DNA of 64,000 nt from Lineus longissimus (Eukaryota; Nemertea; Pilidiophora; Heteronemertea; Lineidae). Each line of letters starts with the position of its first letter. Positions within the stretch are counted from its first letter, which is position 1. Position numbers and translations under genes: made by a program. The notes below the pieces were generated by a model. The model was not told the origin of the DNA, did not search any database, and worked only from the letters and a program-made list of their open reading frames with translations. The stretch is taken from contig NC_088324.1 in the NCBI RefSeq assembly GCF_910592395.1, positions 4,616,953-4,680,952 of the forward strand, given 5' to 3'. Shown one piece after another: positions 41,270-52,000 of this stretch.

Positions 41270-43330
41270 ATAAAATTTTAATGTCTCTCTTTAATTCTGG
41301 CACTCGATAAATTATACCTTTCAAGTTGTTGCTTAATAACTTACAAAACACTAAAAATAATCAGACAAACATTCATTCCAACAACTCACTAATATTCTGT
41401 TTCTTTCAATTCAGGTTCAACATTGTAAATAGTTAAGTTATTGTTGTCAAAAGGAATTCCAAGTATTTTATCTCATCTTATCAATTATGATGATTCATTT
41501 TACTATCAAGGTAAGCCAATGCCATGTCTTACATTTCCTATTAAAGTCAAATGATCATGCCCTTACACTAATTCGACATTCATCAGCTTAAAGTAAAACA
41601 AGCTATGTCACTGTATCATGCTTTTGCTAGCATATCTCTCACAGACTTTTTCATCTTCTTTCTGACATTTGAAATGCATGCTATACAGCCAGTAGTAGGA
41701 TACGTTTTCTGGTAGACAAAATGAATGTCCAAATTTTCTTCCAGGTTCAGCTATTCAGTTTACTCTTGCTTATGTTGGTCTTCTTCATTCTTGACTGTCA
41801 TTACATTGCTGTTGCGGGAATGTTACTGTTGGTTCAAGAAAACACCTCATCAGACATCACTGTACTGCGCCAGGTAATTAGCATTTTCTTCTATTTCTTC
41901 ATTTTCTTTTTCTATGTTAAATCATGAAGCTAGGTTCATCATGCCAATTCACAAAATGTAGCAGACTTTGAATTGGCACTCTCAGTCTCAGTTTCACGTC
42001 TGGCTCGTCCGCTGTTTTTCACACAATATACCCGTACAGGCACCCTTTAACTGGCTAAATACCTTTTACTATTTTAGCCAAGTGACCTACCCCTAACCCT
42101 ATTCATGGGCACTTGCACTGATCTACTTTTAAGACCTTCTGCCCTACTTTAAGACTGTTATAGCTAAAGCAGTCGTGTTTAGTATCGAACTAAAGATAAT
42201 GAACAGTAGGTTTGTGCTAACCCATTTTCATTACCAACTGACCTACTTGGAGACGGTTACAGTGAAAGGTGTCGTCCATGTTTGACATCAAACTAAAAGT
42301 GTTTAAGAGTAGGTTTACCCTGATATACTTTTATGACTCACTAAACAACTTGAACACCGTTAGAGGAAGGCAGTCGCGTTAATGGTATCAAACTAAAGAT
42401 ATTGATAGAGCAGTTTTGCGCTGGCCTACTTAAACACAGTTGGAGCAAAGGCACTGAAGGTATTGAAGAGCGGATGTGACAAAAGAACCCCTCAACTACT
42501 TCATTCACTGCAGTTCAAATAAAACCTTCACAACTGTCATCCACCCTAGGGGCCAAATTCATTAGACGTGTGTAACTTCTCTCTGATTAGTTATAGGGCC
42601 TATTCATATTCTGTGAAGATTTACATGAAGGACCTGAATCTGTCTTTTAGTAGTTAAACGCTGTTTTAAGCTGAACGCCCTTCATGAATTTGGCCCCATT
42701 TGTCTAAGCTTGATTCCATCTAGTCTGTCCACATCTCCCTATCTACCATAAACCTACATTCTGGTACTCGCATATACTACTTGCTACATTTTCTTGTTAT
42801 TCATCTCATTCCTTGCTATTAAATTCCGCCAGCGTAGCTATTCAGGCCGCCAGGCCTCTAGTTTAGGTATATTTTTTCTGCACGTTGACTCAAGAAATGT
42901 CCTCATATGCTAATGAGAACTCCTGTTGACATTTGACAATCTACCTCATGATGATGACCATGCCCTTATATGGAAGCAACAAAAAATGCAATTTCTCTAT
43001 AATCGCTGCAGAATCCAAATATTTAAGGCCGTTAGGATGAGCTCTGTATGAATCTCGACTCTCAGGAGAAGTTTCATAGTCATCTGATCTGAACTGATGG
43101 AGGAGTTACATTACAAACTATTACAGCTCTACGTCCATTATAGTAGTGATTATATATTATAATCCTCAGAAAAGCAAATCAGTTGTGTGATTATCCTCTA
43201 ACCAAAGAAAAAATAGGTAACCACTTTGCTGCAATTTTTTTGGGAACTAGACAGTTCACCAACAAAAATGGATTTTTCTGAAAAATAGCTCATTTAAAAT
43301 TGACTGAAAAATAGAGTTTATAACAATTTA
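41270..43330. other. Gene-poor stretch with a degenerate ~100-bp repeat
   Basis: No convincing gene. At about 42060-42480 four diverged copies of a unit (CTACTTxxAGACxGTTA ... GTATCAAACTAAAGATATTG ... AGTAGGTTTGC) are arranged in tandem at about 100-bp spacing. A hydrophobic ORF at 41721-41927 is noted but not supported. Confidence 0.5.
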
Positions 43331-43474
43331 GTTTGAGAAATGTTAGTCAAATCGCGCGGTGTTCACCATTTGATCTATCCCGCCCATCATCCGAGGGCTG
43401 TGTTTTTCAGTAGGCGTAACCAAATAATAAGCGGGCTGAGCAAGCACAGGGTTTTACACCTCCTTCAGGTTGAG

Positions 43475-43812
43475 GATATTCGCCTATCACAACTGACACT
43501 GCCTGTTCCCCTTGCTCCTCTAACACATTATAGTATTTGGGAAAAATCAGGCATGTGTAAGAAAAGCAGAAACAAGGCACTACCAGACCTTCGGTGTAAT
43601 GGGTGGGTGGGTGGGTGGGTGGGTGGGCACCTCCATGTGCCCGTCAACTCATGGGATAATATTAATTTTCCCTCCTTGTGTCTGTTCCAAGAAGTGACCG
43701 AGCAATGGTTTTCGCGAATGCGTCACTTTTTATGTTCGCCTATCACAACTGACACTGCTTGTTTCCCTTGCTCCTCTATCACATTATAGCATTGGGGAAA
43801 ATAAGGTATGTC
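43475..43812. repeat. Direct repeats flanking a (GGGT)n tract
   Basis: TATCACAACTGACACTGCCT (about 43484) and TATCACAACTGACACTGCTT (about 43742) begin direct repeats of about 75 bp offset by 258 bp. Between them lies (GGGT)6-7 at 43601-43627, a sequence able to form a G-quadruplex. Confidence 0.75.
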
Positions 43813-43989
43813 AAGCTCCATAAACGAACCTCTCCTTATAACATTCACCAAAACTCCTACTTCTCAATACTCCCAACACTTTTCCCCAATAATATAATGA
43901 AAACAGATAAGATAGGAGAACAAATTAGCAATAATCTCAGATTACTTTATTGTACTTGATATCCACAATATGGTGTCACAAATCACCTA

Positions 43990-44630
43990 TTATGAGAATG
44001 CATTATGAAGATTACAATCACTGTACTTCGTTAAGGTAGCCTCAACCTCATCAGATGTCTGCACTGACCCTGCCAGGCGCCCTGCAACTATCCCGGCATC
44101 CCTCATAGTGTAATCCCTAGCCGAATTGGCAGTATTACAGCCCACATGTGACATCATCTGTTCTTCCGACTGAACAGCCCCTGACATACCCAAGAGAATG
44201 GAACAACCAGCACGCAGGCTGTGAGGTGTCTCGCCCTCATCCGATCCTAAAGTTGCCAAATATTCTTTCCAACGGATGTACATTGTCTGATAAGTGACAT
44301 TCTGATCCAAAACCGTTCTGCATTCATTAACAATTCTGAAGAGATATCCACAAGATATATCCACACCCCACTGTAAACACCACTGTACATATCGATCCAA
44401 CCCAGAAATTGGGCAAATATGCTGATCATCACAGCGCTTTATTACAAACCAGTTTGCACTGCCAATACCACCTCTTATAGTTTTTGTGAGGGTATGACAA
44501 AAACTCATGCCCGAATTGTCCTCCAAGCACTTCACCTCTTGAGTAGAGATAGAGGAAGATCCGATGCCCTATCACCAGCAAATAAACTGGATCTTAAAGA
44601 AGGCCTGGTCCCTCATTAATACAAATGTTT
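43990..44630 (-). pseudogene. Tyrosine recombinase (Crypton/DIRS-like), C-terminal part
   Basis: The frame 44535-43990 carries the catalytic end of a tyrosine recombinase: HSLR (H105, R108), SHVG (H130) and DYTM (Y142, the nucleophile). An upstream GDRASDLP, which would supply the first catalytic arginine, lies in another frame at about 44555-44580, followed by a break. The upstream part (N-terminal DNA-binding region) is not recognised. Such single-ORF YR genes belong to Crypton or DIRS/Ngaro-type elements; without termini I cannot choose. Confidence 0.65.
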
Positions 44631-44872
44631 GTCTAGGTAAGAAATAAGGCATACTGAGTTGATTATCAATGTACTTAGAGATACTTTTGGGTTTCCCAAC
44701 AAAAAACTGGCTTTGCTTGTTTCGGAAGTAAATGAGATTTAGCCTGCTCGAAAGCTATTTGCTTACCATAGTTTTTTTATAGAGGGGGCACAAGCTGGGT
44801 TTCCACTATTCCGTCTAATATCCCACATGCGCCGTCTAGCTAATGGACAAATAATGGCACAGCAAGCTCAAC

Positions 44873-45382
44873 TGCTTCAAACTGAGACTGCAATGTTCGA
44901 GATTCTGCAATGATTAGTTGTCATTTAATTCGCGATAATAACCTACTGCCGATAATAGTCGGTGGTTATACGGAGTCCAGATGATCAGTTATCATTCGAC
45001 TAGCAATATTTGAATACTGGCAATGATAGTCGGTCGGTGATGGCCCTTGTCACGACTGATCACTCTCATGGCGCTCGTCACGACCGATCACGCTCATTTT
45101 GGTTATACAGAGTCGAGATGACCGATTGGACAAACAGAGATCGCAATTTCGAGATTCTGCGATGATAAGTTGTCACTCGACTAACGATATAAGACTACTG
45201 GCGATGGCAATGGCGCACGTCAGAACCGATCGCTGTCATGTTGGTTATACAGGGTAGCGATGACCATTTGGAAAAAACAAGAAAAGCAATTTCAAGATCC
45301 TGCGGCGATAAGTTGTCATTCGAATAGCGATATTAGACTACTGGCGATGATAGTCGTTCGGCGCTCGTCACGACCCATCACG
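44873..45382 (+). repeat. 153-bp satellite, proximal diverged monomers
   Basis: About three diverged monomers of the 153-bp satellite (words GAGATTCTGCGATGATAAGT, ACGATATAAGACTACTGGCG, GGTTATACAGAGTCGAGATG). They are cut by the LINE insertion at 45383. These copies are more diverged than those beyond 49 kb, as usual at an array edge. Confidence 0.85.
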
Positions 45383-45386
45383 TGTT

Positions 45387-46525
45387 ATGACACGTGATGC
45401 TGACAGCTTAAGAATACGTGAGGTCTGTATCAATCCCCCGGCCATCTCGGATCATGCGCCTGTCCTGTTCCGAATGGACTGTCCAACTCTACATACTGAC
45501 AAGCGTCAGGTCGTCCGTTTCCGTAAGATCAAGTCAGTCAGCCCGAGTGATTTTGCCGAGGACATTGCCAAGTCTCCTCTTGCCAACGCCAAGGGTTATG
45601 GTATCAGTCGGCTGGTAAAGACTTATGACGATACTCTTAGCTCTCTGCTTGATAAGCACGCACCAGTCAAAACCAAACAGGTTACTATTTGCAGAAAAGT
45701 GCCATGGTACAACCAGAAAGTACATTTGGCCCGCGCAGAACGAAGTAAAGCTGAGACTGCCTGGCGAAAGACAAAGTTGCTGCAAGTTCACCGTGACATA
45801 TACAAGGAAAAGCACGTCGCTGTAACTAGGACTGTTGAAGTTTTACAATGATAAAATCACAGACTGTGGGAAGGATCAGCGTGGCCTTTACCATGTGGTG
45901 AACTCTTTAATGGGGAAAACAAAGGACACTGTGCTGCCAACCCACCCTTTGGGTACAGAACACATGCTTGCTAACCGGTTTGCGGACTTTTTTCATACAA
46001 AGGTTTAAAACATAAACTTTTATTTACAAGACGTTCGCAAATCAGAAGGAATTGACTGTTCTTCTCCTGAAGCAGGTGTAGGGGATCCTTCTCCAATGAT
46101 TCTGTCTGCCTTCAGTCCTGTAACTGAAGTGGAATTATGCAAAGCAATCAGAAACTCTCCGACAAAATCATGTGGCTTGGACCCCATACCAAGTAGCCTG
46201 CTGAAGGAGAGGGCTGTTATGGATAGCTTGGTACCCATTTTGTGTAATATTGTTAACTGTTCTCTTGCTGAAGGTGTGGTTCCTGATAGTATGAAGTTTG
46301 CTAATGTTACACCATTACTGAAGAAACCTTCCCTTGACAAAGGGGACCTGAAAAACTACAGACCTGTATCCAACCTCACATTCTCATCAAAACTGGTTGA
46401 ACGTGTTGTTGCCAAGCAGCTTCAATCACATATGTCTAGGGCCAACCTCTTTGAGGATATGCAGTCAGCATACAGGCCTGGTCACAGTACTGAGACTGTT
46501 CTACTTAAGGCCTCCATACACTGCA
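45387..46525 (+). pseudogene. LINE polyprotein, EN end to RT fingers
   Basis: The first frame (45387-45851) has the end of the EEP endonuclease and the linker; a shift at about 45850 and a stop near 46007 follow. The frame 46096-46635 gives RT motifs SPTKSCGLDPIPSSLLKE, VTPLLKK and NYRPVSNLTFSSKLVERVV, then FEDMQSAYRPGHSTETVLLK, where similarity ends at the nested insertion. Confidence 0.75.
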
Positions 46526-46526
46526 T

Positions 46527-47760
46527 GACAAAAGTCATTTTGTGGCTTGTTTCCAAAAAAATGTTGCAATGTGTATACGATTGGAACTTTTATTACGAAG
46601 TATCCATATGTCCCGCCTTGTTGAAAGGTGTATAACGTTAACCACAAAAGTCAATAGGTGTGTAGATGATTACGACTATTGTGACTGTGTTTCAGGTGGC
46701 TGCTCCAGCTTCAAACTCTTGAGTCATCTTTTACAAAAGTCATTCAGTGTGTATTCACTCAGTGACCTTTGTGGGCATGTTTACCCCTGTGGAAAGCTGT
46801 GGACAGCTGAATTGAATATGTTCAATTTTTGGAGACCTGTTGCTCATGGGACAGGAAGATGGCTACGTGGTATTTAGAAAAAACATCAAGATTTTGGGAT
46901 CTTTGGGGGGTGCAAGAATGTCTTTTCAACGTCAAGTCCCCTCTGTACCACGATAGGAACAAAAAGAGGAAAAAGATAGCCGGAATAGCTACTGAATTGG
47001 ACGTCACCGGTAAGGTTCACATTGGTAATGTTGGTAAATATGCCCCGATCAATTTCAATACACGTTTACCCAAGAATTAAATGAACAAAATATATCAATA
47101 TCCAGTTTGATATTATTTGCTTGGAAGACAATACAAGAAAATTGGATGTAAACCCTGTGATTTGGATTGCAATTCATCCACTACTTATGAATCTATGTTG
47201 GTCGTTTAAATTAGAATGAGGACAGAGCAAATCGCACGCAGAGCCACTTCCCTTTGCGTGGTACACAGGCTACAGTCCTATAGTCCAAAGATTCTGAGGC
47301 AAAATGTAAATCTCATTCATGTTGATTATACTTCAGTGCTTGTACTGTTTTAATACCCGCCGTTGTTTATGCTAACAGCAGATGACGCAATCAAGAAAAT
47401 CGCATTCGTCTGGTTCGTCTTCGCCGAATGATGACAATGAGAGACAGACATACCGATGCAACCAGTTCGGTGTCTGCCATGGTTATGAAGTGTGACGTCG
47501 GTGTAGAAGAGTTTTGGTCATTGTTGACGTTGAATGTCATGAATGTGGTCACAAAACTATTTGTGGCAAATGGTGATTTCTGTGGCTTGTCGGGATCATT
47601 TTGTAGTAAATGTGTGCTACATTATTGACTATTGTCGAGTGTCACCTGGAAACATATGTCCCAGTCGCGTTTTGCACGTCCACATGACTATCAGTGTGTG
47701 GAGAAATTTCACCTTCTGTGGAATGTCACCAGAATGTCTTTTGTCGAAGGTGACTTTTGT
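46527..47760. mobile_element. Nested insertion in the LINE RT
   Basis: About 1.23 kb separates the RT segment ending TETVLLKA from the one starting LLAVDKKQAVGLV. The ends ACAAAAGTCATTTT (46528) and inverted ACAAAAGTCACCTT (47760) make short TIR-like termini, suggesting a DNA transposon. No recognisable ORF; boundaries are approximate and no target duplication was found. Confidence 0.5.
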
Positions 47761-47784
47761 AGCAGCTGATTTCTACACTCTCCT

Positions 47785-48991
47785 AGCTGTTGACAAAAAG
47801 CAAGCTGTTGGCTTGGTATAATTGGACTTGTCAGCGGCATTCGACACGGTCAATCATGATGTCATGTTGAAACGATTACAGGGCAGAATGGGTGTGGGGG
47901 TACGGCTCTGGAGTGGTTCAGGTCCTACCTGAGTGGTCGGTTTCAAAGTGTTGTTATTGGGGGCACCTCATCAGAGAAGAAGTGTTTGAGAACGGGAATG
48001 CCTCAGGGCTCTGTTCTGGGACCTTTACTTTTCTCCATTTGCATGTCTCCTCTGGGCGATCTTATCAGAAGCCATGGTCTTGAGGCTCACTTCTATGCAG
48101 ATGACTCACAGCTGTACATTGTCTTCACACCAGCTCAGACTAGTCAGCCATTTCTCAGTTGGAGGTCTGCATCAGTGATGTTAGGAGGTGGATGGCAGAA
48201 AACTTTTTTAAGCTAAATGATGATCAGACAGAGTTTCTGCTGCTGTCCTCTAAGCGCCACCCTATCAGTCCTACAAAATTGGTGATTATATGGTTTCTCC
48301 TGTGCCTCAGGCTCGGGATATTGGAGCAATGTTTGATCAACATTTCACCCTAGACTCCCATATTAATCAGATCTGTAAGACAGCCTTCTTCCACCTTCAC
48401 AGGATAGGTCTTATCCGTGGGTTTCTTACCAAGGAGTCTGCTGTAACTCTTTTTCATGCCTTTGTTACCTCTCGACTGGATCATCTTAACTCCCTCTTGG
48501 TTGGTCTCCCTGCATGTTCAATTGATAGACTACAGCGGGTTCAGAACGCAGCAGCCAGGGTCATCAGTAGAACTGCTAAATTTGACCACATTACTCCTGT
48601 TTTAGATGAGCTCCATTGGTTAAGAATTCCTGAACGTATCGAATTCAATATTCTCCTCCTATGTCACAAATGTATTCGTGGTACTGCACCCGCATATCTC
48701 CAGGAACTTCTTCATGTTTACCTACCAACTCGCAGCCTCCGGCCATCTGATGGTCTGTTGTTGGTTGAGCAAAGGGGAAGCAAAGGGGAAGGGTATTGTC
48801 CTATGGTGGCAGAACTTTTCAATGTGCTGCTCCAACCCTGTGGAATCAACTCCCTGCCAATATCAGGAAGGTCGAGAGCACATCTGTTTTTGCTCGCCAT
48901 CTCAAAACCTTCCTCTTTGCTCGCTACAATAGACAATCATTATTTCTGTACAGTGTCACCGATCACAATTCTGTGGAATCTGGCACTTTAA
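47785..48991 (+). pseudogene. LINE polyprotein, RT palm to C-terminus
   Basis: Resumes with LDLSAAFDTVNHDVMLKRL (palm, first Asp), GMPQGSVLGPLLFSI and HFYADDSQLY (catalytic YADD at 48094-48105). Frames shift at about 47900, 48150 and 48290. The final part (48290-48991) has VQNAAARVISRT and ITPVLDELHWLRIPERIEFN, the thumb/C-terminal region typical of CR1/L2/Rex-type LINEs. Confidence 0.75.
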
Positions 48992-49017
48992 ATACTAGTC
49001 ATTTTCATTTTCATTTT

Positions 49018-52000
49018 CATCACGCTAATTTTAGTTATAAAGAGTCGAGATGACTGATTGAACAAACTGAGACCGCATTTTTGAGATTCTGCAATGATAA
49101 GTTGTCATTCGACTAACGATATAAGACTACTGGCGATGATGGTCGGTCGAGGATGGCGCTCATCGTGCCCAATCATGCTCATTTTGGTTATGCAGAGTCG
49201 AGATGACTGATTGGACTAACTGAGACCGCAATTTTGAGAGTCTGCGATGATAAGTTGTCATTCAACTAACGATATAAGACTACTTGTGATGATGGTCGGT
49301 CGGCGATGGCGCTCGTCGCGACCGATCACGCAATTTTGAGATTCTGCGATGATAAGTTGTCATTGAACTAACCATATAAGACTACTGGCGATGATGGTCT
49401 GTTGGCGATGGCGCTCGTCGCGACCGATCACGCTCATTTTAGTTATACAGAGTCGAGATGCCCGATTGGACAAATTGAGACCGCAATTTCCAGATTCTGC
49501 GATGATAAGTTGTCACTCTACTAACGATATAAGACTACTGGCGATGATGGCTGGTCGGCGATGGCGCTCGTCGCGACCGATCACGCTCATTTTGGTTATA
49601 CGGAGTCGAGATGACCGATTCGACTAACTGAGACCGCAATTTCAAGATTCTGCGATGATAAGTTGTCATTCGACTAACGATATAAGACTACTGGCGATGA
49701 TTGTCAGTCGGCGATGGCGCTCCTCGTCATCGATCAAGCTGATTTTGGTTTTTCAGAGTAGATATGCCCGATTGGATAAACTGAGACCACAATTTTGAGA
49801 GTCTGCGATGAGAAGTTGTCATTCAACTAACGATATAACACTACTGTCGATGACGGTCGGTCGGCGATGGCGCTCGTCGCGACCGATCACGCTCATTTTG
49901 GTTATACAGAGTCGAGATGACCGATTGGACAAACTGAGACCGCAATTTTGAGATTCTGCGATGATCAGTTGTCATTCGATAGCGATATTACATGACTGGC
50001 GATGAAAGTCGATTGGTGATGGTGCTAGTCGCGACCGATCACCTTCATTTTGGTTATACAGAGTCAGGATGACCGATTGGACAAACTGAGACCGCAATTC
50101 CAAGATTCTGCGATGATAAGTGGTCATTCGACTAGTGATATTACACTACTGCGATGAAAGTCCGTCGGTGATGGCGCTCGTCGGGACCGATCATGCTCAT
50201 TTTGGTTATACAGAGTGGAGATGACCGATTACACTAACTAAGACTGCAATTTCGAGAGTCTGCGACGAGAAGTTGTCTTTCAACTAACGATATAAGACTA
50301 CTGGCGATGATGGTCGGTCGGCGATGGCCCTCGTGGCAACCGATCATGCTCATTTTGGATATACAGGGTCGAGATGCCTGATTGGACAAACTGAGACCGC
50401 AATTTGCAGATTCTGCGATGATAAGTTGTCACTCCACTAACGATATAAGACTACTAGCGATGATTGTCAGTTGGTGATGGCGCTCGTTGTGATCGATCAC
50501 TCTAATTTTGGTTTTTCAGAGTCGAGATTCCTGATTGGACAAACTGAGACTGCAATTTTGAGATTCTGCGATGATAAGTTGTCATTTGATAGCGATATTA
50601 AATGACTGGCGATGAAAGTCGATTGGCGATGGCGCTCGTCGCGACCTATCATGCTCATTTTGGTTTTACAGAGTGGAGATGCCCAATTTGACAAAGTGAG
50701 ACTGCAATTTCAGGTTTCTACGATGATAAATTGTCATTCGACTAACGATATAAGACTACTTGCGATGATTGTCAGTCGGCAATGGCGCTCATCGTGATCG
50801 ATCACGCTAATTTTGGTTTTTCAGAGTCGAGATGCCTGATTGGTCAAACTGAGACCGCAATTTCGAGATTCTGCGATGAAAAGTTGTCATTCGATAGCGA
50901 TATTACACTACTGGCGATGAAAGTCGGTCGGTGATGGCGCTCGTCGGGACCGATCCATTCATATTGGCTAAAAAGAGTGAAAATGACCGATTACACTAAC
51001 TGAGACTGCAATTTCGAGAGTCTGCGACGAGAAGTTGTCTTTCAACTAACGATAAAAGACTACTGGCGATGATGGTCGGTCGACGATGGCGCTCGTCGCG
51101 ACCGATTACCCTCATTTTGGATATACAGAGTCGAGATACCTGATTGGACAAACTGAGACCGCAATTTCAAGATTCTGCAATGATAAGTTGTTATTCAACT
51201 AGCAATATTACGCTACTGGCAATGAAAGTCGTCGGTGATGGCGCTCGTCGCGACCGATCACGCTCATTTTGGTTATACAGAGTGAAGATGATGGATTACA
51301 CTAACTGAGACTGCAATTTCCAGATTCTGCGATGAAAAGTTGTCATTCGATAGCGATATTACACTACTGGCGATGAAAGTCGGTCGGTGATGGCGCTCGT
51401 CGCGACCGATCACGCTCATATTGGTTATAAAGAGTGAAGATGACCGATTACACTAACTGAGACTGCAATTTCGAGAGTCTGCGACGAGAAGTTGTCTTTC
51501 AACTAACGATATAAGACTACTGGCGATGATGGTCGGTCGGTGATGACGCTCGTCGCGATCGATTGCGCTCATTTTGGATATACAGAGTCGAGATGCCTGA
51601 TTGGACAAACTGAGACCGCATTTCAAGTTTCTGCAATGATAAGTTGTCATTTGACTATATATTACACGACTGTCAATGAAAGTCGGTCGGTGATGGCGCT
51701 CGTCGCGACTGATCACGCTCATTTTGGTTATACAGAGTGGAGATGACCGATTAGACAAACTGAGACAACAATTTCGAGATTCTGCGATGATAAGTCATCA
51801 TTCAATAGCGATATTACACTACTGGCGATGAAAGTCGGTCGGCGATGGCGCTCGTCGCGACCGATCACACTAATTTTGGTTATACAGAGTCGAAATGGCC
51901 GATGGACAAACTGAGACCGCAATTTCGAGATTCTGCGATGATAAGTTGTCATTCGACTAGGAATATTAGACTAGTGGCAATGAAAGTCGGTCGGCGATGG

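Larger units (their letters stand above)
45383..49017 (+). mobile_element. 5'-truncated CR1/L2-like LINE inserted in the satellite
   Basis: Begins inside the endonuclease domain (ISDHAPVLFRMD, the conserved SDH, at about 45440), runs through reverse transcriptase and ends in a (CATTTT)n-type tail (about 48998-49017). CATCACG flanks both sides (45376-45382 and 49018-49024; the first three bases could be tail), a target duplication of 4-7 bp. The satellite phase resumes after it. An insertion at about 46527-47760 splits the RT. Stops and shifts elsewhere make it inactive. Confidence 0.8.

Noticed and set aside
41721-41927. Small hydrophobic protein (FSLLLLMLVFFILDC...)
   Set aside because: T-rich DNA gives hydrophobic ORFs by chance; no splice context or similarity.
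44873-45382. Separate repeat family unrelated to the main satellite
   Set aside because: Shares the same words in the same order at about 153-bp spacing; it is the diverged edge of the same array, cut off by the LINE.
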